Below are positions 57,339 through 64,000 of a DNA stretch of 64,000 nt, in pieces. This DNA is from Candidatus Poseidoniaceae archaeon (GTDB taxonomy: Archaea; Thermoplasmatota; Poseidoniia; Poseidoniales; Poseidoniaceae), in NCBI GenBank assembly GCA_030747785.1, contig JASLKC010000024.1:1-64000 (forward strand). The letters are read 5' to 3'. Position 1 is the stretch's first letter; each line of letters opens with the position of its first letter. The position numbers were made by a program, and so were the translations under genes. A model generated the notes under the pieces. That model worked only from the letters and a program-made list of their open reading frames with translations. It made no database searches and had not been told where the DNA came from.

Positions 57339-58754
57339 ATGGCGAGCATCGTCACCCCCGGTACCGTAATTGGTACAACAGATAGCAACACTCCTGGTGA
57401 AGGAGTAATTGAAAGAGATGGCAACTTAGTTGCCTTATTGACAGGAACTCCAGTTGAAAATGACAATGTCATTTCAATCGAAGCTGGAACAGAACTACTC
57501 CGTATCGAAGCCGGAGACTACATCATCGGTGAGGTCGTCAAACTCAACGAAAAAGCAGGTGAAGTAATGGTTAAATCTGTAATTGGAAAACCAGATCGTT
57601 CAATCATGGCTGACCAATTGTACGCACAATTCCATGTTACAAGAATTTGTGATCGTTTTCTACACAATACCGCTGACGGATTACGTCGTCGGGATTTGAT
57701 TAGAGCAAAGGTTACCGAAGCAAAAAATGTCATTCGTATCGACATGCGTGAAGATCCAACATGTGGAGTTCTTTGGGCGCTTTGCCCCCCATGTGGTGAT
57801 ACATTCGTAGCCGAGCAAAATGGAGATTGGAATGTGGTTTGCCCAACTTGTGACAACCGTGCTTTCCGTGCTCTTGCTGATGATTACGGTGGCGAGGCAG
57901 GTAAGGCTGCCCTCAATGGCTCGGGTAAGCGCTGGGGCAAAGAAGCAGAGTCACTATTCGCCAAAGGTAGCGCAGGACGTGCTACTTTCATCGCTGAAGA
58001 TGTGCGTGAAGATGGACGTGCTCGTGAATACTTCCGATTCGAAGGCGATGGTGGCCGTGGTGGCGGTGGACAACGCCGTCCAAGAAATGACCCCGGTTGC
58101 AGACTATTCATCGGTGGCTTGTCACGTGATGTATCCGAAGATGAACTCAAGTCCAAATTCAAGGACCATGGAAAGGTCACAGACTTCGCATTGATGACTG
58201 ATGATACCGGCACTAGCCGTGGATTCGCATTCTGTACTTTCGAAAAGAAGGAAATGGCAGATGCAGCGATTAAGGCACTCGATGGGCTTCGCCTAAAGGG
58301 TCGTAAAATCGGTGTGCGCGATGCTGATGCACCCAAGGAAGAGAAGCCGAGACGAAAGCGCCCTGAAGGTGCTCGAATCTATGTTGGAAATCTGCCGTTC
58401 AAGGCTAGTGAAGATGAACTAGCGGCATTGTTCAAAGATCACTGCGATAGTGTCCACGCCGAGTGGGCAACAGACCGAAATGGCCGGCGCAAGGCATTCG
58501 CATTCGTGACCATCAAACCTGAGTCAAAGGGAGATGAAGTGGCGAAGAAACTCAACGGAGTCGAATTATCTGGCCGTACTCTAAAGGTGGAATTATCCAA
58601 ACCACGAGAGGGTGGAAACCGCAGAAATGATAACCGCTCAAATCGCGGTGGTAAGCCTAGTGAAAATGGCGGTAAATCATCTCGAGAACTTCGTGCTCTA
58701 CAAGAAGAAGAGCAAGATGCAAAGAAGAAGCCCCGTAGGCCGAAAAAGGACTGA
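57339..58754 (+). CDS. csl4: Csl4-like exosome subunit (S1 + zinc ribbon) fused to RGG linker and two RRM domains
   Basis: N-terminal PGTVIGTTDSNTPGEGVIERDGNLVA; S1-like AGDYIIGEVVKLNEKAGEVMV; CPPC...CPTC ribbon with RALADDYG; RRM1 RLFIGGLS...SRGFAFCTF; RRM2 RIYVGNLPF...RKAFAFVTI. Confidence 0.85.
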   Translation: MASIVTPGTVIGTTDSNTPGEGVIERDGNLVALLTGTPVENDNVISIEAGTELLRIEAGDYIIGEVVKLNEKAGEVMVKSVIGKPDRSIMADQLYAQFHVTRICDRFLHNTADGLRRRDLIRAKVTEAKNVIRIDMREDPTCGVLWALCPPCGDTFVAEQNGDWNVVCPTCDNRAFRALADDYGGEAGKAALNGSGKRWGKEAESLFAKGSAGRATFIAEDVREDGRAREYFRFEGDGGRGGGGQRRPRNDPGCRLFIGGLSRDVSEDELKSKFKDHGKVTDFALMTDDTGTSRGFAFCTFEKKEMADAAIKALDGLRLKGRKIGVRDADAPKEEKPRRKRPEGARIYVGNLPFKASEDELAALFKDHCDSVHAEWATDRNGRRKAFAFVTIKPESKGDEVAKKLNGVELSGRTLKVELSKPREGGNRRNDNRSNRGGKPSENGGKSSRELRALQEEEQDAKKKPRRPKKD

Positions 58755-58762
58755 GTGTTAGT

Positions 58763-60493
58763 ATGGTTGAGTCGGGAGAGCCCTCCTGGCTAGTCATCGA
58801 TGGCTATGAAGACGAGCCTGCTGCATTCGGAGTTCCTCCTTATGTTGGATTTCATGTCAGATACATTTGTGGAGTATTAGAAGAGGCTGGGATCTCATAT
58901 GAATACCAAACTATTGACCAATACCGTATCGAAGGTGCATCGCTCGAAAATAGGCTTGGAATTGTGGTATTAGCAGGAGCAATTGTCCCAGGGAAATATC
59001 TCAGGGGAACTCCTATTTCTCTGAAGGAAACTAGAACAATCATCTCTGGAGTCTCTGGAGGAATACCAATTCTTTGCGGTGGATGGGCGATTAGAGGATG
59101 GCGCCAACAAGGTTGGAACCCTCTACGAATGAATCTCTTCCTTGCAGTTCAAGACACAGATGCAACCCTCTCTCATTACTTGAGAAATGAAGAATGGAAG
59201 CACCAGCGGAGAAATTCGGATGAATGGACTCGGTGGGCACATGCTGGAGCTCGCTCAAAGGCCGTTAAAGATAATCCTGATCTAAATGGCCCACTGACCT
59301 ATGAAGTCGAAGTATACCAAGGATGTGTGCGCTACAAGCGTGGATGCAAATTTTGCATTGAGCCAAAGAAGGGAGTTCCTATTTGGCGCAGTCCAGAGGA
59401 CATCATCACAGAGGTAGGAATCGCTCATGATATGGGTGTTGAACATGTTAGACTTGGAGGAATGACTGACACCTATACCTACATGGCAGAAGGGGTTGTT
59501 GAGATGGAATACCCTCGGCCAAATCCTGAACCAATCGCTAACCTTCTCCATGGACTTCGAGAGGATGAGCGCCTTGGAATTCTCCACACCGACAATGCTA
59601 ATCCATCCATAATTGCAGAACATCTTGAGGAGTCCGAGGAAATTACTCGCACTCTCATCGATACACTATCCGACGGTGCTGTACTCTCATTTGGACTTGA
59701 GAGTGCGGACCCAACTGTCCATGAAGCAAACTGGCTCAATTGTAATAGCGACCAATTGAAATCAGCAATTTCACTCATCAACAAATACGGTAGAGGGCGC
59801 GGTGAAAGGGGGCTTCCAAAGCTATTACCGGGCCTCAATTTCATTGCTGGCCTCACTGGGGAAACCGCCCAAACCTACAACCTAAACCGGGAACTTCTTC
59901 ATGAACTAAAAAATGAAGGCCACATGATTAGAAGAGTAAATATCCGCCAGGTCGAGGGAGATGGTTTTCAAGAAATAGACGAAAAAGAATTTCATTCTTT
60001 CAAAAAAACAGTGAGGGAGGAATTCGATGGCCCTCTGCTTGAGGAGATGCTGCCTACTGGTACAATATTACGAGACGTATGGTGGGAATCCCACGAGGGA
60101 AGAACAAGATTACCTCGCCACCTAGAGGCGGCGGCTAGAGATACTAAGATACACGGAAAGGCGGGAATTACCTTTGGTCGGCAAATCGGAGCATATCCAA
60201 TTCTCATTGGAATGAATTATCTCGCACCACTAGAATCAACTTCCAACATTCTTGTCACCGGACATGGTGCAAGATCTATCACCGGAGTCGAATGTGGACT
60301 CAAGATGAATCAAATCACAGAGAAACAACTCGCAGCAATCCCAGGTATTGGTACGAAAAGTGCTTGGAACTTGGTCAGTGAAAGAGCAAAAGCGATCTCA
60401 AAGGGGCGAGATTTTGAAAATCTAGATGATTGGTTCAACTCGATTGATACACAATTGCCAGAACTGGCAAAGCAAATCATCGACAATCCTTGA
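58763..60493 (+). CDS. Radical SAM Fe-S protein (COG1031-like) with C-terminal helix-hairpin-helix
   Basis: YQGCVRYKRGCKFCIEPKKGVPIWRSPEDI cluster motif; LGGMTDTYTY; HhH LAAIPGIGTKSAWNLVSERAK. Confidence 0.85.
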   Translation: MVESGEPSWLVIDGYEDEPAAFGVPPYVGFHVRYICGVLEEAGISYEYQTIDQYRIEGASLENRLGIVVLAGAIVPGKYLRGTPISLKETRTIISGVSGGIPILCGGWAIRGWRQQGWNPLRMNLFLAVQDTDATLSHYLRNEEWKHQRRNSDEWTRWAHAGARSKAVKDNPDLNGPLTYEVEVYQGCVRYKRGCKFCIEPKKGVPIWRSPEDIITEVGIAHDMGVEHVRLGGMTDTYTYMAEGVVEMEYPRPNPEPIANLLHGLREDERLGILHTDNANPSIIAEHLEESEEITRTLIDTLSDGAVLSFGLESADPTVHEANWLNCNSDQLKSAISLINKYGRGRGERGLPKLLPGLNFIAGLTGETAQTYNLNRELLHELKNEGHMIRRVNIRQVEGDGFQEIDEKEFHSFKKTVREEFDGPLLEEMLPTGTILRDVWWESHEGRTRLPRHLEAAARDTKIHGKAGITFGRQIGAYPILIGMNYLAPLESTSNILVTGHGARSITGVECGLKMNQITEKQLAAIPGIGTKSAWNLVSERAKAISKGRDFENLDDWFNSIDTQLPELAKQIIDNP

Positions 60494-60498
60494 TGGAA

Positions 60499-62061
60499 TC
60501 ACTCACTGACCCAGGAATAGGTACGCATACCTTCCTCTGTTCCTTCTGAACCTACATCGACAAGTGCGAATTCACCTTTTGGAGTGATTACCGACTTAGT
60601 TGCCAATCCCTTGTGCAAAGCCTCGTAAGTTTCTCGATCTATTGCCATTCGCCCTTCTAATCTCTCAAAGAGATTCCAACGTGATGCAATTTCGCGCCAT
60701 GTCGGTTGGATTTCTGCCTCGAAAACCTTGGCCTTTGCGCCTGAGCCATAACCACACAGGCCCATCATCTGATAGTCAAGATTTGCATTCTCTTCATAAT
60801 CCGCTTCAAAGGTCGACATCAATGCGAGGAAAATCGAACCGGTGTATTGGTTGCCAATTAACGAAGATGCCCTCTGCCCTTTCTCAATTCGGTCTTCGAT
60901 GAATTGCTTGAAGGACTCGGTCTTGGAGATGGCACGGCGGTGTGAATCCATTTCAATCTCCCATTCTTGAATAGTTCCAAAATCGGATTCAAGTGGTTCT
61001 TCTCCAATTAGTTTCTCGATTTCTTTCCATTCCGGAAGATGCTCACGGTCGTATCGGAAAACATCAGGGAACATTCGCTTGGCTTGGAATGCATATGGTA
61101 AATGCATAATGATGCGTGCCCACTGTTCTGTCAGAACCTCATCCAACTCTGGGTCATAACGTCCTTGTGAGATTGCCTTATCTCTGAAATGTGTAAATGC
61201 CTGTTTGACAGCATCTCGATAACAACGATTAGAAAATTGGCCATCAAATAATGGTTCATCCCTGTGAACTTTGATACTATCTTCACCGTGTGCGAATATC
61301 CCTAGGCGACGAACTGTGGATTCTGGAAGATGCTTTACCATCGATTCCGCCAAGCCCTCTTTGAGAGTAGCGCCAGTTTCTCTAGCTAATTGGAGAACAT
61401 GCGTAATTACGCTGGAGATAGAAACTTCACGTCTTGGCTTGAAGAAATCATGGACGGGAGTGGTAGATACCCCCCAGCGATCTGGAATTACGACTAATCG
61501 TGGATTATGGCGAACTAGCAAAGCGCCTCCGCCGGCTCCCTGAGTATATTCACCAGTTGACTCTAAGTCGTATTTTGCATTATCAGAGAATACTACTATT
61601 CCGAGTCTGTCATCATCTTCTCCTCCGCGAGCAACCCAATCCAGAGTATTGTGTAGAGCATCTACTGCACCGATGCATGCGAAGGTCATGTCTACTACAT
61701 CGCAACCGCGGAAACAGTCGTTGCCAAATCGTTCGCTATATCTCGAATGAAGCATGTCAAGAATGTAGGTCGCAGTTGGTTTTGCACCATCTAACGCAGA
61801 TTCGGTTCCAAGATAAATTCGTCCGATTGAACTAGGAATGATGCCGTTGCGGTCGATTAATCTGCAAACTGCATTAGCGCCCATGGTAGCAGTGTCCTCA
61901 TGGACATCGGGAATTGCCATCGCTGCAAGACCAAGTCCCTTGTTCAATTTACCGAAATCGGCACCACGCATTTCTGCAAAATCTTCCATATCCATATACA
62001 GACGAGGAAAATGCAATGCCATGTCGTCAATACCGACATTCGATGCCATGCTCGGTGCCAT
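60499..62061 (-). CDS. Hydroxymethylglutaryl-CoA synthase
   Basis: IYLGTESALDGAKPTATYIL, DMTFACIGAVDALHNTLDW (active-site Cys), SLIGNQYTGSIFLALMS. Confidence 0.88.
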   Translation of the reverse strand: MAPSMASNVGIDDMALHFPRLYMDMEDFAEMRGADFGKLNKGLGLAAMAIPDVHEDTATMGANAVCRLIDRNGIIPSSIGRIYLGTESALDGAKPTATYILDMLHSRYSERFGNDCFRGCDVVDMTFACIGAVDALHNTLDWVARGGEDDDRLGIVVFSDNAKYDLESTGEYTQGAGGGALLVRHNPRLVVIPDRWGVSTTPVHDFFKPRREVSISSVITHVLQLARETGATLKEGLAESMVKHLPESTVRRLGIFAHGEDSIKVHRDEPLFDGQFSNRCYRDAVKQAFTHFRDKAISQGRYDPELDEVLTEQWARIIMHLPYAFQAKRMFPDVFRYDREHLPEWKEIEKLIGEEPLESDFGTIQEWEIEMDSHRRAISKTESFKQFIEDRIEKGQRASSLIGNQYTGSIFLALMSTFEADYEENANLDYQMMGLCGYGSGAKAKVFEAEIQPTWREIASRWNLFERLEGRMAIDRETYEALHKGLATKSVITPKGEFALVDVGSEGTEEGMRTYSWVSE

Positions 62062-62168
62062 GTAGATTTACCTTTAACGGCTCCGCCGGTCAATACTCGA
62101 CAAGTCGTTGTTGTCTACAACATCGTTTACGCCAAGCGTTTTTTGACTGAATACATACACGGAGTGAT

Positions 62169-62894
62169 ATGGGCATAATTGAGGCTGCAAAGTCACTCTC
62201 CCAAAGATGCAATTCTATCCGGGAGGATTTGATTGCACAAACAATTGTTGCTCACGTCACAAATCCTCTTGATTATGCATGGGAATACCATGAGTCATAC
62301 CTCAGACAATACTCAAAACTCGGAGCAAAAACCCTGCTACTTGGGATGAATCCAGGGCCGTATGGAATGGCACAATGCAGCGTGCCTTTTGGGGCAACTG
62401 AAATAGCGCGAGATTTTTTATTGGTTACTGGAGATATTAGCGACCCTATTGGTCGCCATCCTAAACGACCAATAGAGGGATTGAATTTTGCTCGTCAAGA
62501 GGTTAGTGGAACCAGATTGTGGGGGTTATTACGCGATATCTGGAATGACCCTATTACTATTCATCAAAATGTATTCTTGGTCAATCATTGCCCTTTGCTC
62601 CTACTCGGGGAGTCCGGAAAGAACATCACTCCCGACAATATTTCTGGTAAAGCAGTGAATTCTCTGTTAGAAGAGTGTGATAATCATCTGCGAGAAGTCG
62701 TGAAAATTATGGGAATCGAACGAGTAATTGGCGTTGGGAAATATGCCCAAAAGCGGGCGCTGAAAGCATTAGCAGGTTTGGATGTCGATATAACGACATG
62801 TTGGCACCCTTCACCGGCTTCACCTCTTGCTAATCGTAATGATGGAGCAGATTGGCGGGATAATGTGAGGGCGGTTCTGCTGGGAGAGGATTGA
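62169..62894 (+). CDS. SMUG1-like uracil-DNA glycosylase
   Basis: LLLGMNPGPYGMAQCSVPFGA (motif I), FLVNHCPLL, TTCWHPSPASP (motif II). Confidence 0.88.
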   Translation: MGIIEAAKSLSQRCNSIREDLIAQTIVAHVTNPLDYAWEYHESYLRQYSKLGAKTLLLGMNPGPYGMAQCSVPFGATEIARDFLLVTGDISDPIGRHPKRPIEGLNFARQEVSGTRLWGLLRDIWNDPITIHQNVFLVNHCPLLLLGESGKNITPDNISGKAVNSLLEECDNHLREVVKIMGIERVIGVGKYAQKRALKALAGLDVDITTCWHPSPASPLANRNDGADWRDNVRAVLLGED

Positions 62895-62901
62895 TAGGTA
62901 G

Positions 62902-64000
62902 ATGTGCTCTATCATGTTCATGCCTCCCCGAGAAATGGCTTGGCCCAAACAATCAGATGACCGCCAATGGGTAAAACCCGAAGGTGATGATCCTCGAACT
63001 CTATACCAAATGCTGATGGTAAGTACTAGCAGATTTGGCGATGAACCATGCTTTGGATTCATCCCTGCCCCGGGTATGGGACGAATTCACTTGACCTACA
63101 ATGAATTTGGTGAACTTACAACCTCTGTTGCAAAGAGACTACGCGACCTTGGGGTAGAAAAAGCCGACCGAATTGCACTGATTCTTGACAACTCAGTTGA
63201 GTGGGCAGCATGTGCATATGGTGGAAGTGCTATTGGCGCAGCGTATACTGCTATGTACACTCACCAACATGGCAAAGATTGGGCATTTATTCTCGAAGAT
63301 TCTACACCAAAAATAGTCGTGGTTCAAAATACCGAAGTTCTCGACAAACTCTGTACTAGTCTTCCTGACGATGGATGGCCTCCATGTGGAGTCATTCTTC
63401 TTGGAGATGATGAAGCGAATGAACTACCGCCTGAGGGCGTTACCGTCCACCGATGGGCGGAATTCGTTGCGGCCGGCAGATCTGCTGAAGACCTCACAGA
63501 AATTGCAGATGACCCATTTGCATTGTCCACACTCATCTACACCTCTGGAACAACAGGCAGTCCAAAGGGTGTCATGCTCACCAACTGGAACACACTTTCC
63601 AACGTACTTTGTGTACAAGGTGTATTCGAATTATATCCTGGTGATAAGAATGCAGCATTCTTGCCTTGGGCTCACTCCTTTGGTTCGACATTCGATTTAC
63701 ATTGGATGATCCGAATGGGAGTTCACATCAATCTGATTTCAGACCTAACAAAGATTGCTGATGAGTGTATCGAAATTAAGCCGGCTGCTCTTCTTGCTGT
63801 ACCACGTGTATGGAACAAATTCTACGATAAGGTAAACAGTCAATTCGAAAGTGCGACTGGTTTGAAAAAGATGTTTATTGGCAAGGCTCAGAAATCCGCC
63901 GAAAAGAGAATCGCAGAGGCTGGTGTCGAATGTGACGCTGTTCCACCAAGCGGCTTCTTTGACAAACTCTGGGATAAATTGGTTTGGAGCAAGGTACGTG
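62902..64000 (+). CDS. AMP-forming acyl-CoA synthetase (3'-truncated at window edge)
   Basis: ORF open to end; STLIYTSGTTGSPKGVMLTNWN (A3 motif), FLPWAHSFGSTFDLHW, LLAVPRVWNKFYDKV. ATG at 62902, 62914 or 62920. Not in ORF track. Confidence 0.88.
   Translation, partial: MCSIMFMPPREMAWPKQSDDRQWVKPEGDDPRTLYQMLMVSTSRFGDEPCFGFIPAPGMGRIHLTYNEFGELTTSVAKRLRDLGVEKADRIALILDNSVEWAACAYGGSAIGAAYTAMYTHQHGKDWAFILEDSTPKIVVVQNTEVLDKLCTSLPDDGWPPCGVILLGDDEANELPPEGVTVHRWAEFVAAGRSAEDLTEIADDPFALSTLIYTSGTTGSPKGVMLTNWNTLSNVLCVQGVFELYPGDKNAAFLPWAHSFGSTFDLHWMIRMGVHINLISDLTKIADECIEIKPAALLAVPRVWNKFYDKVNSQFESATGLKKMFIGKAQKSAEKRIAEAGVECDAVPPSGFFDKLWDKLVWSKVR

Noticed and set aside
1-64000. CRISPR arrays, tRNA/rRNA genes, transposons, prophage or known defence systems
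   Set aside because: No regularly spaced repeats, tRNA-like cloverleafs, transposase/integrase motifs or defence-family motifs seen on reading; intergenic gaps are mostly under 140 bp.

Overview
Gene-dense archaeal chromosome segment. Gene content (TATA-binding protein, NMD3, Csl4 exosome subunit, SepF-like protein, mevalonate pathway enzymes, many large Asp/Ser-rich membrane-anchored surface proteins) suggests a marine Thermoplasmatota / Marine Group II (Poseidoniales)-like euryarchaeon; the taxon is my inference. I support about 44 protein-coding genes and find no rRNA, tRNA, CRISPR array, transposase or phage module. Recognisable genes: NAD+ synthase, IleRS, CysRS, mevalonate kinase, HMG-CoA synthase, TBP, CysD/CysNC (PAPS synthesis), DHH phosphoesterase, SepF-like, Maf-like, KaiC-like ATPase, GlmS, subtilisin-like surface protease, rhomboid, a CcmA-CcmB-like fusion with CcmC and a tiny CcmD-like ORF, NMD3, PGI/PMI, glycosyltransferases, ASADH, METTL5-like methyltransferase, Csl4 fused to two RRM domains, COG1031-like radical SAM protein, SMUG1-like uracil-DNA glycosylase, and a truncated acyl-CoA synthetase. 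The two most interesting signals are (i) the exosome-cap protein Csl4 fused to an RGG linker and two RRMs, and (ii) a recurrent class of short perfect inverted repeats (6-9 bp stem, 3-4 nt loop, often a C-GNA-G triloop) lying on or just upstream of start codons of otherwise unrelated genes. All calls come from reading motifs in the supplied translations and DNA; no database search was run.
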